DNA from: Elephas maximus indicus
Taxonomy: Eukaryota; Chordata; Mammalia; Proboscidea; Elephantidae
DNA: 64,000 nucleotides
NCBI RefSeq assembly: GCF_024166365.1
Contig: NC_064838.1
Coordinates: 76,338,001 to 76,402,000, forward strand
Direction: 5' to 3'
Each line of letters begins with the position of its first letter. Positions within the stretch are counted from its first letter, which is position 1. Under the pieces are notes generated by a model. That model was not told the origin of the DNA and ran no database searches. It was given only the letters and a program-made list of their open reading frames with translations. The position numbers and the translations under genes were made by a program. Below are positions 20,690-34,252 of the stretch, piece by piece.

Positions 20690-23600
20690 TAATTTTTAAT
20701 GCGCTTTAAGTGAAAGTTTACAAATCAAGTCAGTCTGTCACATATAAGCTTATATACACCTTACTCTATACTCCCACTTACTCTCCCCCAGTGAGTCAGC
20801 CCTTCCAGTCTCTCCTTTCGTGACAATTTTGCCAGTTTCTAACCCTCTCTACCCTCCCACCTCCCCTCCAGACAGGAGATGCCAACACAGTCTCAAGTGT
20901 GCACCTGATACAAGTAGCTCACTCTTCGTCAGCACCTCTCTCCAACCCATTGTCCAGTCCCTTCCAGGTCTGATGAGTTGTCCTCGGGAATGGTTCTTGT
21001 CCTGGGCTAACAGAAGGTTTGGGGACCAGGACCACCGAGATTCCTCTAGTCTCAGTCACACCATTAAGTCTGGTCTTTTTATGCAAATTTGGGGTCTGCA
21101 TCCCACTGATCATCTGCTCCCTCAGGGGTTCTCTGTTGTGCTCCCTGTCAGGGCAGCCATCGGTTGTGGCCGGCACCATCTAGTTCTTCTGGTCTCAGGA
21201 TGATGTAAGTCTCTGGTTCTTGTGGCCCTTTCTGTCTCTTGGGCTCTTAGTTATCGTGTGACCTTGGTGTTCTTCATTCTCCTTTGTTCCAGGTGGGTTG
21301 AGACCAATTGATGCATCTTAGATGGCCGCTTGTTAGCATTTAAGACCCCAGATGCCACATTTCAAAGTGGGATGTAGAATGTTTTCATAATAGAATTATT
21401 TTGCCAATTGACTTAAAAGTCCCCTTAAGCCATAGTCCCCAAACCGCCGCCCTAGTTCCGCTGACCTTTGAAGCATTCAGTTTATCCCAGAAACTTCTTT
21501 GCTTTTGGTCCAGTCCAGTTGAGCTGACCTTCCATGTATTGAGTATTGTCCTTCCCTTCACCTAAAGTACTACTTATCTACTAACTAATCAGTAAATAAC
21601 CCTCTCCCACCCTCCCTCCTTCCCCTCCTCTTAACCACAAAAGATTGTGTTCTCCTCAGTTTATGCTATTTCTCAAGATCTTATAATAGTGTTCCTATAC
21701 AATACTTGTCCTTTTGCCTCTAATTTAACTCAGCATAATGCCTTCCAGGTTCCCCCATGCTATGAAATGTTTCACAGATTCGTGACTGTTCTTTATCGAT
21801 GCATAGTATCCCATTGTGTGAATATACCACAATTTATTTAACTATTCATCCGTTGATGGACACCTTGGTTGCTTCCAGCTTTTTGCTATTGTAAACAGAG
21901 CTGCAATAAACATGGGTGTGCATATATCTGTTTGTGGGAAGGCTCTTATTTCTCTAGGGTATATTCCAAGGAGTGGGATTTCTGGGTTTTGTGGTAGTTC
22001 TATTTCTAACTTTTTAAGAAAACGCCAGATAGATTTCCAAAGTGGTTGTACCATTTTACATTCCCACCAGCAGTGTATAAGAGTTCCAATCTCTCTGCAG
22101 CCTCTCCAACATTTATTATTTTGTGTTTTTTGGATTAATGCCAGCCTTGTTGGAGTGAGATGGAATCTCATCGTAGTTTTAGTTTGCATTTCTCTAATGG
22201 CTAATGATCGAGAGCATTTTCTCATGTATCTGTTGGCTGCCTGAATATCTTCTTTAGTGAAGTGCGTATTCATATCCTTTGCCCACTTTTTGATTGGGTT
22301 GTCTTTTTGTGGTTGAGTTTTGACAGAATCACATAGATTTTAGAGATCAGGCACTGGTCGGAGATGTCATAGCTGAAAGTTCTTTCCCAATCTGTAGGTG
22401 GTCTTTTGATTCCTTTGGTGAAGTCTTTAGATGAGCATAGGTGTTTGATTTTTAGGAGCTCCCAGTTATCTGGTTTCTCTTCGTCATTTTTGGTAATGTT
22501 TTGTATTCTGTTTATGCCTTGTATTAGGGCTCCTAAGGTTGTCCCTATTTTTTCTTCCATGATCTTTATTGTTTTAGTCTTTATGTTTAGGTCTTTGATC
22601 CACTTGGAGTTAGTTTTTGTGCATGGTGTGAGGTATGGGTCTTCTTTCATTTTTTTGCAAATGGATATCCAGTTATGCCAGCACCATTTGTTAAAAAGAC
22701 TATCTTTTCCCCAATTAACTGACACTGGGCCTTTGTCAAGTATCAGCTGCTCATATGTGGATGGATTTATATCTGGGTTCTCAATTCTGTTCCATTGGTC
22801 TATGTGTCTGTTGTTGTACCACTACCAGGCTGTTTTAACTACTGTGGCAGTACAATAGGTTCTAAAATCAGGTAGAGTGAGGCCTCCCACTTTCTTCTTC
22901 TTTTTCAGTAAGGCTTTACTTATCCGGGGGTTCTTTCCCTTCCATATGAAGTTGGTGATTTGTTTCTCCATCTCTTTAAAGAATGTCATTGGAATTTGGA
23001 TTGGAAGTGCATTGTATGTATAGATGGCTTTTGGTAGAATAGACATTTTTACTATGTTAAGTCTTCCTATCCATGAGCAAGGTATGTTTTTCCACTTATG
23101 TAGGTCCTTTTTAGTTTCTTGCACTAGTACTTTGTAGTTTTCTTTGTATAGGTCTTTTATATCTTTGGTAAGATTTATTCCTAAGTATTTTATCTTCTTG
23201 GGGGCTACTGTGAATGGTATTGATTTGGTTATTCCCTCTTCGATGTTCTTTTTGTTGATGTAGAAGAATCCAAGTGATTTTTGTATGTTTATCTTATAAC
23301 CTGAGACCCTGCCAAACTCTTCTATTAGTTTCAGTAGTTTTCTGGAGGATTCCTTAGGGTTTTCTGTGTATAAGATCATGTCATCTGCAAATAGAGATAA
23401 TTTTACTTCCTCCTTGCCAATCCGGATGCCCTTTATTTCTTCGTCTAGCCTAATTGCTCTGGCTAGGACCTCTAGCACAATGTTGAATAAGAGTGGTGAT
23501 AAAGGGCATCCTTGTCTGGTTCTCATTCTCAAGGGAAATGCTTTAAGGCTCTCTCCACTTAGAGTGATGTTGGCTGTTGGCTTTGTATAGATGGCCTTTA

Positions 23601-24066
23601 TTATGTTGAGGAATTTTCCTTCAATTCCTATTTTGGTAAGAGTTTTTATCATAAATAGGTGTTGGACTTTGTCAAATGCCTTTTCTGCATCAATTGATAA
23701 GATCATGTGGTTTTTGTCTTTTATTTATGTGGTGGATTACATTAATGGTTTTTCTAATATTAAACCAGCCTTGCATACCTGGTATAAATCCCACTTCATC
23801 GTGGTGGATTATTTTTTTGATATGTTGTTGAATTCTATTGGCTAGAATTTTGTTGAGAATTTTTGCATCTATGTTCTTGAGGGATATAGGTCTGTAATTT
23901 TCTTTTTTTGTGATGTCTTTACCTGGTTTTGGTATCAGGGAAATGGTGGCTGTATAGAATGACTTAGGTAGTATTCCATCATTTGTATGCTTCGAAATAC
24001 CTTTAGTAGTAGTGGTGTTAACTCTTCTCTGAAAGTTTGGTAGAACTCTGCAGTAAAGCCCATCAA
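20690..24066 (-). mobile_element. Young L1 LINE, 5'-truncated, ORF2 C-terminal two thirds plus 3' UTR
   Basis: The 3' end with its A-tail (T-rich on the plus strand) is at about 20690, and the 5' truncation point is at about 24062 within ORF2. Minus-strand frames at 23706-22822 encode the reverse transcriptase core: [30 protein letters not shown]-like [13 protein letters not shown], and [12 protein letters not shown] with the catalytic FADD. The frames at 22725-22270 and 22273-21842 give the C-terminal domain ([20 protein letters not shown], the zinc-knuckle-like CRE..HCWWEC block). The 3' UTR covers 20690-21700. A possible target duplication CATCAAGT lies at 20672-20679 and 24061-24068. Several frame changes are present; two are shared with the L1 at 34231. 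It is inactive. Confidence 0.9.
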
Positions 24067-25244
24067 GTATTTTTTTTAGCACTAATTACAGTCCCTTATG
24101 TGAGAAATGTTTGCCCATACAAACACCCATGTATACACACAAACATACATACACATCCTGCAACCACAAACCGGCAAAAAGGATATACATAATAACTGGA
24201 AAATCTGAATTGTGGCAGAGAGAAAAGCAGTGATATGTTCACCTTCAACAGAAAAAAAAAGTCCAGGTTGCATCCCAAGGTGAAGGAGAAAGGTGTTAAC
24301 AGGGAAAGCTTTCAGTTCACATGAGAGAGATGTTTGTTTGTTTGATCCGAATGAGTCTTTTTGGGATTCAGAGATGGAAATTGGATTAATAAGTCAAGGA
24401 ATCAGTGGAAAATCACTCATTTATTCAGTAAAGCTGCTTGGTCACACATGGTAAATTGATAAAATTCTATTCACCCTGTTTTTTGAATCAGTCACCAATT
24501 CATCACAAGTGATTGTTTTATTCAGTTTCTTCAGCTTTTTCTGTTAGTCATCTCACATTAGCAGAGGTTGCTGACTGTAGATTCCAGGTAAATATTACAG
24601 TCAGTTAACAGCAGCATATTTGTGGGCTATTATGATTAAAAAATTTGGTAAACTTGTCCAATATCCTTATTGTTTGGGCAAAGAAAATGATTCCTCTAGA
24701 AATCACTTGTTTTCTCCCCAAGACCAGAGAATGAGAAGATAACATTTGTCTTACAAGCTTGTGTTCTCTCTCTTTTACATTCTGTACACCTTTCTCTTGC
24801 CATTTGAAACTTTCTAAGCTTAGTTGTTGTAAGAATCTGTGTTTTGGGAGGGCTTACACCAGGATCCAGGATTTCCTTTTTTTTTTTTTTTTTTTACATC
24901 AGCATGCGTTAGTTTGGGTCCTTTGTGAGTTTCCTCATGCTTTGTTTTTCATACAACGTATGCATATTGAGTGCTTAATATGTACAAGTCACAGTTCTAA
25001 ACACTAAACTTACTTTCACACTTTAAGGAAAATAGGCAAGAACACGGAGGAGAAAACAATGATGCTGAGTAGGATCATGACGATATTCTAAGTTTAATAA
25101 TATTTCTCTGGTTTAGATATTTTCATAAATTCTCTGATTATGAAATATTGGAATAAATATAATGAAAATGATAAATAATACCTACTTCTGTACAATGAGC
25201 CAGTGTGATATTTACTTCTCCCAACAACCTTGCAAACCAAACCA
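24067..25244. other. No gene seen
   Basis: AT-rich sequence with a T-run at about 24880-24896. No recognised repeat or host exon. Confidence 0.5.
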
Positions 25245-25395
25245 AAAATTCTCATTACTATCGAGTTGATTTTATCTGATAGGGACCCTATAGGAGAGGG
25301 TAGAACTGTTCCATAGGGTTTCCAAGGAGAGACTGGTGGATTTAAACTGCCAACCATTTAGTTAGCAGCTATATCTATTAACCACTTCTCCTGCA
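25245..25395 (-). repeat. Afrotherian SINE, short form
   Basis: The plus strand reads CTATCGAGTTGATTTTATCT, GGGACCCTATAGGAGAGGGT and TTAACCACTTCTCCTGCAGG, a moderately diverged SINE. Confidence 0.8.
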
Positions 25396-25495
25396 GGTCG
25401 GTATTATTGATTTCATTGAAAGATGCATTAACCAAGATTTCAATTAACCATTATTTCTGTTAAAACCATCCAGTTTAAATTATCATTACCTCAAA

Positions 25496-26402
25496 CTATT
25501 TGGCATTAGCCTCCCAGAAAACCTTTCTACCCCACGGTTTCTTCACTGCATTTTTTACTTCTGCATTTCTCAGTGTATAAATCTAGGGGTTTAACATGGG
25601 GGTGATAATGGGATAAAATATAGCCACCATCTTATCCTCAGAAAAGGTAGTTAGTATCGGGGTACATGTACATGAAACTACACGGGCCAAAAAAGATGAT
25701 GACCACAGTAATGTGGGAGCCACACGTGGAGAGATCTTTGTGCTTGCCTTCTGCTGACTGCTTTCTCAGGGGCACCAGGATGACAGTGTAGGAGATTAGC
25801 AAGATAACAAAGCTCCCCAACAACAACAACAACGTATGTGTCTGTGCAGGCCAGTTTCAGCACAAGGTGGACATCACAAAAGTAGTGATCAATCTCACTG
25901 GGTCCACAAGAGGGTAGCTGGACCACCAAAGCCACCTGGATAATGGAATGCAAGAACTCACCCACCCAGGTCCTCAGCAATATTTTATTGCATCTGTCCT
26001 GGTCCGTGATGGTCATATAATGTAGGGGTTTATAGATGGCCACATAATGATCATAGGCCATTATGGTAAGGATGAAGATCTTAGTACGAGCAAAGAAATG
26101 TACCCCAAAGAGTTGCAACAGGCACCCCACATAGGAGATAGTTTTACTTTTGGCTAATAGGTCAACATTCATCTTGGGAGCTGTAACCGAGGAGAAATAG
26201 ATGTTCACAAAAGACAAATAGTTAAGAAAGAAATACATAGGAGACTTAAAAACGTTGCCCACACATACTGTCAGCATGTTGAGAAGGTTTCCCAGAAGAA
26301 TAACAGTGTAGAAGAAAGAACACACCACAAAACAAACTTCTTCTGCCTCTGGGTTCTGAGAAAGTCCCAGAAAATGAACTTGGTTATATTTATTTTTTCC
26401 GT
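25496..26402 (-). pseudogene. OR4S2: Olfactory receptor family 4 subfamily S (OR4S2-like) pseudogene
   Basis: Minus-strand remnant of an OR coding exon. Recognisable blocks are KSPMYFFLNYLSFVNIYFSS (helix 2), MAYDHYVAIYKPLHYMTI (helix 3 end, with DHY for DRY), CGPSEIDHYFCDVHLVLKLA (extracellular loop 2), SFVILLISYTVILVPLRKQS (helix 5) and STCGSHITVVIIFFGPC (helix 6). These match my memory of human OR4S2 more closely than OR4C. Damage seen: the start codon position reads ACG (26400-26402); one base is missing after FIFW, at about 26370; about 37-40 bases are missing after TDTYVV, replaced by a GTT run at about 25817-25833; and a TAG falls inside the helix 7 motif (NP*IYTLRN). It lies in the opposite orientation to the OR4C copies. 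It has no function as an OR. Confidence 0.88.
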
Positions 26403-26737
26403 GGAATTAGTCCAGCAGGGGATGTTTCCAAGAGACAATTGCCTGAAAAAATTTAAAAAAGGAGCAACAGCATTATTTCTCTAATAGAAAAAAATAGAAT
26501 GGGTAATCACAGTAGTTGAAAATGGGTACTTACTGCTGGTTGGCATACACAGACAGAGAAATTGAAGCGTATATATTCTGAACATCTTACCTCCATTCAA
26601 TAGTCCATTCATTCACTTAGGTGAGGAAAAAAAAGTCCAAAGATATCAAACAAATCCCCTAAATCAGCCATCAAACCAAGAGTTCCATCACTATGGCTGT
26701 TTTTTAAGATTTATTCAGCTATTTGCTTTTAAACATT
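26403..26737. other. No gene seen
   Basis: Short single-copy-like stretch between the OR4S2-like pseudogene and the old L1. Where paralogy with unit B resumes at about 26738, it does so in the middle of the L1. Confidence 0.5.
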
Positions 26738-29627
26738 TGCTTCCCAACATCATAAAGGTCCTCTATGCAAAACCTATGGCCAACATCATTCTTAATGCAG
26801 AGAGGATGAAAACATTGCCCTTGAGGACAGGAACAAGAGAAGGATGTTATTTATCATCATTCCTATTTAACATTGTGCTGGAAGTCCTAGCTAGAGCATT
26901 AAGGCAAGAAATAGAAATAAAGCTCATCCAAATTGGTAATGAAGAAGTTAAAATATCCGTATTGGAAGATGATGTGATTCTATACATAGAAAACCCAAAA
27001 GATGACATAAGATAACCTCTGGAAGTAATAGAAAGATTCAGCAGTGGAGCAGGACACAAGGTAAACATACGAAAATCAGTTAGATTCCTATGCACCAAGA
27101 AAGAGAACAATGAAAAAGAAATAAGGAAAACAGTACCATGTATAATACCCCTAAAAAAATAAAATACTTAGGAATAAATCTAACAAGAGATGTAAAAGAC
27201 CTATAGAAAGGAAACCTCAAAACTACAAGACACTGCTGCAAGAACCAAGAGAGATCTACATTTTTGGAAAAACATACCATGCTCATGGATAGGTAGACTC
27301 AACGCTGTGAAAATGACAATTCTACTCAAAGGGATTTACAAATACAATCCAATCCCAATCAAATATCAACAACATTCTTTAAAGAAATTGAAAAAAATTA
27401 TCATTAACTCTATATGGAAAGAGAGAATCCCCAGATAAATAAAGCATTATTGAAGAAGAAGAATAAAGTAGCAGACTCATATTACCTGACCTCAGAACCT
27501 ACTCTACAGCTATGGCAGTCAAAACAGCATGGTACTGGTACAATGACAGATGCATTGATCAATGGAACAGAATTGAGAACCCAGGTGAAAATCCATTCAC
27601 CTATGGTCACCTGGTCTTCAGCAAAGGTCCAAAGACCATCAAATGGAGGGATGGGGGGAACAGTTTTTTTAACAAATGGTGTTGGCCAAACAGGGTGTCC
27701 ATCTGCAAAAAAATGAAACAGGACCCATACCTCACACTGTATGCAAAAACTAATTCAAAATGGATCAAAGACCTAAATATAAAGCCAAAAGCTATGAAGT
27801 TTTATAGAAGAAAAAATAGGATCAATGCTAGAGGCACAAACACATTGCATTAACTGGATACGAACCACAACAAACAACACCCAAACTCCAGATGATTAGC
27901 TAACTAGGATCTTCTAAACACTAAACACTTATGCTCATCAAAAGACTTCACAAAAAGAGTGAAAAGAATATACAGATTGGTAAAAAAAAAAAAAAAAAAA
28001 ACTTTGGCTATTACAAATCAGACAGAGGTCTAATCTCTAAAATCTACAAGAAAATCCAACACCTCTACAACAAAAAGACAAATAATCCAATTAAAAAATA
28101 GGCAAAAGAAATGAACAGACACTTCACCAAAGAAGCCATTCAAGCAGCCAACAAACACACGAGGAAACGCTCAAGACCACTAGCCATTGGAGAAATACTA
28201 ATCAAACTCACAATGAGAAACCATCTCTCCCTGGCATTACTTGCCTGAATCTAAAAAATGGGAAATAACAAATGTTGGAGAGGCTGCTGGGAGATCAGAA
28301 ATCTTATGCACTGCTGGTGGCAATGCAAAATGATACAACCATTTTGGAAAATGATACGGCACTTCCATAGAAAGCTAAAAACAGGTGATCCAGGAATCTC
28401 ATTCCTAGGAATATATCCTAAAGAAATAAGAGTTGACAGATGAATAGACATATGCACACCCATGTTCACTGCAGAATTGTTCACAATAGCAAAAAGATGG
28501 AAACAACCTAGATGCCCATCAACAGATGAATGAATAAACAAATGGTGGTACATACACACAGTGGAGTATTACACGATAAAGAACACCAATGAATCTGTGA
28601 AGCATCTCATAACATGGATGAATCTGGACCGCATTATGCTGAGTGAAATAAGTCAATCACGAAAAGACAAATATTTGTATGAGACCATTACTATGAAAAG
28701 TTTTACACACAAAAAGACGTAATCTTTGATGTTTATGAGGGAGGGGAGGGTTGGGTTTGAAAAACACTAAATATGCAATAGAGAAGTGGTAACTGGCGAA
28801 GGGTAAGAAAGTACACAATACTGGGGAAGCCAGCACAACTTGTACAAGGCAAGGTCATGGAAGCCCCATAGATACATCCAAACTCCCTAAGGGACTAAAC
28901 TGCTGGGCTTAGGGCTGTGGGGACCATGGTCTTGGGGAACATCTAGCTCAATTGGGGTAACATAATTTATAAAGAAAATGTTCTACATTCTACTTTGGTG
29001 AGTAGTGCCTGGGTTCTTGAAAGCCTGTGAGTGGCCATGTAGCATGCTCCACTGGTCATGCCTCTTCTGGAGCAAGGAATAATGAAGAAAACTAAAGACA
29101 CAAGGGAAAGATTGGTCCAAAGGACTAATGGACCAAGTCTACAACAGTCTCTACCAGGCTGAGTCCAGTACAAATTGATGGTGCATGGCTATCACCACTG
29201 ACTGGTCTGACAGGGATTATTATTGAGGTCCAGGACAGAGCTGGAGAAAAATGTAGAACAAAATTCTAACTCGAAAAGAAAGACCAGACCTGCTGGCCTG
29301 ACAGACCCTGGAGAATGCCTGAAATTACGGCCCCCAGACAACTTTTCAGCTCAGTAATGAAGCCACTACTGTGGTTTTCCGTTCAGCCAAAGATTGGACA
29401 GGCCCATGAAACAAAACAGGACTAAAGGGGCACACCAGCCCTGAGGAAAGGACTAAAAGGCAGAAGGAGTCATGAAAGCTGGTAATAAGGAACCCAACTT
29501 TGGGAAGGGAGAGTGTTGAGATGTCATAGGGTTGTTAACCAATGTCATAAATCAATATGTGTACTAACTGTTTAACGGGAAACTAGTTTGTCTGTAAACC
29601 TTCACCTAAAGTAAAAAAAAAAAAAAA
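26738..29627 (+). mobile_element. Old L1 LINE, 3' part (ORF2 RT onward, 3' UTR, A-tail)
   Basis: Begins inside the reverse transcriptase ([20 protein letters not shown], then [20 protein letters not shown] and [14 protein letters not shown], a decayed FADD box) and continues to the ORF2 end at about 28696, then 930 bases of 3' UTR and an A-run at 29610-29627. It is paralogous to 57790-60636 and belongs to an older L1 lineage than 34231-41342. Several stops and frame changes are present. It is immediately followed by RTE sequence at AAGAACATTTCC, the point where the L1 had inserted into the RTE. Confidence 0.88.
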
Positions 29628-32360
29628 AGAACATTTCCAAACACATCCTGAAGTACACCTGTGTCAGTCATGGGATAATATCCATATCCCCACAAGGAAG
29701 ATCAGTTAATATGATTTGTCTTCAAATGTATGCACCAAATACTAATGCCTAAAATGAAGAAATTGGATATTTTTACCAAATTCTGCAGTCTGAAATTGAT
29801 GAAACATGTGATCAAGATGTATTTATAACTACTGGTGATTAGAATGAGAAAGTCAGAAACAAAGGAGAAGGATTAGTAGTTGGAAAATATGGCCATGGTG
29901 ATATAAACGATGCTGGAGATCGCATGATAGAATTTTGCAGACCAATACCTTCTTCATTACAAAAACATTTTTTCACCAGGATAAAAAGCAACTATAAACG
30001 TGGACCTTGCCACATGAAATACACAGGAATAAAATCAAATACATCAGTGGAAAGAGACCATGGAAAAGCTCAAAATCGTCAATCAGAACAAGTCTAGGGG
30101 ACGGCTTCCGAACAGACCATAACGTGCTCATATGCAAGTTCAAGTTGAAGGTGAAGGAATTTAGAACTATTCCACGAGAGCCAAAGTATGACCTTGAGTA
30201 TATCCCGCCTGATTTTAGAGACCATCTCTGGAATCGATTTGAGGTATTGAACACTTATGACAAAAGACCAGAGTTGTGGAATGACATCAAGGACACCGTA
30301 CGTGAAGAAACCAAGAGGTCATTAAAGACAGGAAATAAAGGAAAGACCAAAATCGATGTCTGTAGGGGTTCTGAAAACTGCTCTTGAATGTAGAGAAGTT
30401 AAAGGAATGGAAGAAATGATGAAGTAAAAGAGTTGAAAAGAAGATTTCAAAGGGGAGCAGGAGAAGACAAAGTCAAGTATTATAATGACGTGTAAAGACG
30501 TGGAGATAGAAAATCAAAAGGGAAGAACACACTTGGTATTCTCAAGCTGAAGGCACTGAAGAAAAAAATTCAATTCTGGAGTTTCAGTATTGAAGGATTC
30601 TATGGACAAAATACCGTATAGCACAGGAAGCATCAAATGGAGATGGCAGAACACAGTCACTGTACCAAAACACAATTGGTCAACTTTCAAACATTTCATG
30701 AGGTAGCATATGATCAAGAACCAATGGTACTGAATGAAGAAGTTTAAGCTACACTGAAAACACTGGAGAAAAACAAGGCTCCAGGAAGGAAGGAATACCA
30801 TTTGAGATTCTCAACAAATGGATCACGCATGTATGCCAAGAAATTTGGAAGCCAGCTACTGGGCAAAGAGACTGGAAGAAATCCATATTTATGCCTATTC
30901 CAAAAAAAGGTGTTTCAATGGAATGTGGAAATCATGGAACAATATCATTAATATTACCAAAATCCATAGCTGTCTAGCCAAATTCGACACATAGGGACCC
31001 TACTGGGCAGAGCAGAACTGCCCCATGAGGTTTCCAAGGAGTGGCTGGTGGATTCAAACTGCTGACCTTTTGGTTAGCAGCTGTAGCTTTTAACCATTGA
31101 GCCACTCACACGCAAGTTAAATATTGCCGAAGAACATTCAAAAGCTGGTGCACGAGTATACAGACAGGTAACTGCCACAAATTCAAGTCAGATTCCGAAG
31201 AGAACATGGAATGAGGAATATTATTGCTTATGTCAAATGGATCCTGGGTAAAAACAGAGAATACTGAAAAGAGGATTACCTGTGTTTTATTGACTGTGCA
31301 AAACATTTGTCTGTGATCATAGCTAATTACCCATAACATTACAAAGAATGGAAATTCCAGAACACTTAATTAAGCTCACAGGGAAACTGTGCATATAGCA
31401 AGAGGCAGTTGTTGGAACAGAAAAAGGGAATATTGCATGGTTTGAAGTCAGGAAATGTGTGTGGTCAGGATTGTATCCTTTGACCATACTTATTCAATCT
31501 GAATGCTGGGCAGATAATCCTAGAAGCTGAGCTATCTGAAAAAGAACAGAACATCAGAACTAGAGGAAGACTCATTAACAACCTGCGCATTATGCTAATG
31601 ACACAACCTTGCTTGCCAAAAGTGAAGAGGACTTAAAGAAATTACTGAAGAAAATCAAGGACTACAGCCTTCAGTATGGACTATGCATGAACATCAAGAA
31701 AATAAAAATGCTCAGAAATGGACCAATAAACAACAGCATAAAAAATGGAGAAAAGATTGAAGTTGTCAACGATTTTGTTTTACTTGCATACACAAAGAAG
31801 ACCCAAGGAAGCAGCAGTCAAGAAATCAAAAGACACATTGCACTGAGCAAATCTGCTGCAAAAAAACTCTTTAAAGAGTTCAAAAGCAAAGATGTCATTT
31901 TAAGGACTAAGGTGTGCATGATCCAGGCCATATTGTTTTCAATTGCCTCTAATGGTTGTGAAAGGTGGACAATGAATAAGGAAGACTGAAGAAGATTTCA
32001 TTCCTTTCAATTGTTGCTCTAGCAACAATATTAAATATACTGTGGCAGTAATGAAAAAGACCTGCCTTGGAAGCAGCACAACAAGAAAGCTCCTTAGAAA
32101 GGAAGGATGACAAGGCTATGTCTCACACAATTTGGATATGTTATCAGGAGGCACAAGTCCCTGGAGAAAAACATCCCCTTCCATATAATAAGTATCAGAG
32201 AAAAGGAGGAAGACTCTTAAGAGGTGGATTGACAGTGGCTACAACAATGGGCTCAAACATAACAAGATTGTGAGCATGGAGAGAAATGGGCAGTGTTTTC
32301 TTCTGTTGTACGTAGAATCTCTGTGAGTCAGATCCCAGTTGAAGGCACCTAACAACAAAA
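29628..32360 (+). mobile_element. RTE LINE, 3' three quarters (endonuclease end, RT, 3' tail)
   Basis: Begins AAGAACATTTCCAAACACAT, which is mid-endonuclease, and passes through GGTGATTAGAATGAGAAAGT (GDW-N-like block), the linker (FRDHLWNRFEVLNTYDKRPE at about 30210-30260), the RT domain and the C-terminal part (LAKSEEDLKKLLKKIKDYSL at about 31609). It ends at AAGGCACCTAACAACAAAAA near 32358. It is interrupted by a minus-strand SINE at 30958-31104. The frame is broken repeatedly; the longest clean pieces are 30007-30387 and 31609-31989. The matching copy in the next unit is 60637-62850. Confidence 0.88.
30958..31104 (-). repeat. Afrotherian SINE inserted in the RTE (unit A)
   Basis: The plus strand reads AATTCGACACATAGGGACCC, CCCCATGAGGTTTCCAAGGA and TTTAACCATTGAGCCACTCA. 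The identical insertion point is used at 61401-61550, so the SINE entered the RTE before the duplication. Confidence 0.85.
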
Positions 32361-32601
32361 ATAAAAAAATTTACCTAGTCATGTCATGTTTGCTAAGGCC
32401 AATTTGTTCCCACTGAGTTTTCAATATTCTTTTTCCAAAATCTTAACAATTTCCTTCTATTGAGTAGATACATCTCAGAAATGGAATCTTCCAGATTCAG
32501 ATTTTTTTTTAAAAATTATCTTATCCCTTGGGTTTGAGAAAAATATTTCATATTTTTTCTTCCACCTTAAGTTTATATATTTTCCCTAAAATGGATACTA
32601 T
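32361..32601. other. Unit junction region, no gene
   Basis: Sequence between the RTE end and the start of unit B (GTTTGCTAAGGCCAATTTGT, TATTGAGTAGATACATCTCA). It matches 62851-63100, so it belongs to the repeated unit. No element recognised. Confidence 0.6.
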
Positions 32602-32948
32602 TGTACTGTGACAAATATAATTCAATTTGTTGTTGTGAGCTTCCTTCCAGTAAGTCCCCACACACAATGGATGGGATGCTACGTGGTCCTGTGCCAACCC
32701 CATGAGGGCTTACAGATTGAATCGTTGTGATCCACAGGGTTCCACTGGCTGATTTTCAGAAGTAGATCAGCAGGCCTTTCTTTCCGGTCAATATTAACCT
32801 GAATGATTCCCTGAAGTCTGTTCAGTATCCTAGCAACATACAAGCTTCCACTGAGAACTGAGTGGTGGCTGTGCATGAGGTGCGTTGGCCAGAAATCAAA
32901 CCAGTGTATCCCACGTGGAAGGTAAGAATTGTACTGCTCAATCACAAA
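32602..32948 (-). repeat. tRNA-Gly-headed SINE (unit B copy)
   Basis: Paralogue of 1-345 and 63101-63435, with the same head (minus strand GGTTTGATTTCTGGCCAACG) and RTE-like body. It marks the start of unit B. Confidence 0.75.
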
Positions 32949-34230
32949 TGTCTACCCTCACATCCACAAGAATGCCTATAAAAATAATAATAATAAAGGA
33001 ATCTAACAGTGCATTTAACTTTGACCTTACTTGCATTAAAAAAAACAGAATAAATGCAATACGAATAAATTATTGGCCTTGGTATTTTAAGCAGAGAAAT
33101 ACTGTTAATAAATTTAGTGACTGCATTAGGGTTTATTCCCTGCATAGAGCGAGAAAAGGCTATTTTACTTTTTTGGTCATTGGTCTTAAAACCTATACTA
33201 AATGCTTAACATTATATATTTGATGCAATTTAAAAGAATTTAAGAAATCACATTAAAAAAAGCCAAGAGAAAAAAAGAAGTTAAATAACAACAACAAACA
33301 GAGTTTATTTTTCCTAGTCTTGTCCAAGATCTACCATAGGGAATACCGGTGGGATTGCACTCAGCTTCCTCAGGGGCCTTTAAATGCTCGTCGTTTCAGC
33401 GCAGCTTCTCCAGGAGTCCCCAGACCCCGTGCACTTAGAGAACTGGCCCTCACTGCTCACTGCTGTATTGAAGCAAAGAAAGCAAGAGCGAAAGGCTCAG
33501 CTGCATCTGACATTTCCCTACAGTTTCGTAACATAGTTCTCATTTTCATTATGACTACACATAAAGTTAGTTTTTTGATATATTTATTTTAAACATAATT
33601 TCACATCTAGATATCAAGCATGAAGGTTTTTTCACTGTTATTTTTTTCCAAGAGGTGTATATTTATTATTTTGATAGTGAATGGGTGTTTTTCCTGTATG
33701 CTGTCGTTGAGTTCAGAAACTGAAGAACATTCCTTCAAATATTGATTGGGATTGGTAGATAACACGTATGTGAGTTCCTTCCCTTTCTTTTTCTGCTATT
33801 CCCTTTCCTTTTCTTCAGTCCTTTTCTCGTCTTTCCTTTCTTTTTTTGCATACCTGAATCCATTTAAAGCTGACTTTTTAAATATCCATAGAATATACTC
33901 TTAAAATAATATTTTACTATGAATTATTGGAAAAGATACCTGTTTGCTAAGTATATTTTACAGTCTTTAGATTCTTCTAATTTTGGTCACAATTGGGAAA
34001 TTTTATCAGTTTACGAGTCAAAGTAAAGAGACCTATTCTAATGGAAAATTAACCATGGGAATGGTATCTTGAAGACCCAGCTCCTAACTTGGGGCTGTTT
34101 GGTGCTGGGACAAGAGGCTAAGAGAAACTGTGGAATGATTTTTACTCTACTTCAGATAGAATAGCAATGCTAAAAACCTCCATATATTTGAAAAGATTAT
34201 CAAATGATTGAATATTAAAAGCAATAAGCA
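32949..34230. other. Unit B flank, paralogous to 346-1640
   Basis: No gene is supported. It holds the 90-codon open frame at 33320-33592 that corresponds to 723-905 in unit A. It ends exactly at the L1 insertion point. Confidence 0.6.
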
Positions 34231-34240
34231 GGAGGCGGAG

Positions 34241-34252
34241 CCAAGATGGCGG
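34241..34252 (+). promoter_or_regulatory. YY1-like motif at the L1 5' end
   Basis: CCAAGATGGCGG lies 11 bases from the L1 start; its complement contains GCCATCTT, the YY1 core. Human L1 has a YY1 site near its 5' end that positions transcription start. A similar use here is inference. Confidence 0.4.

Noticed and set aside
21912-22858. Plus-strand frames of 110-150 codons
   Set aside because: Antisense shadows of the minus-strand L1 ORF2.
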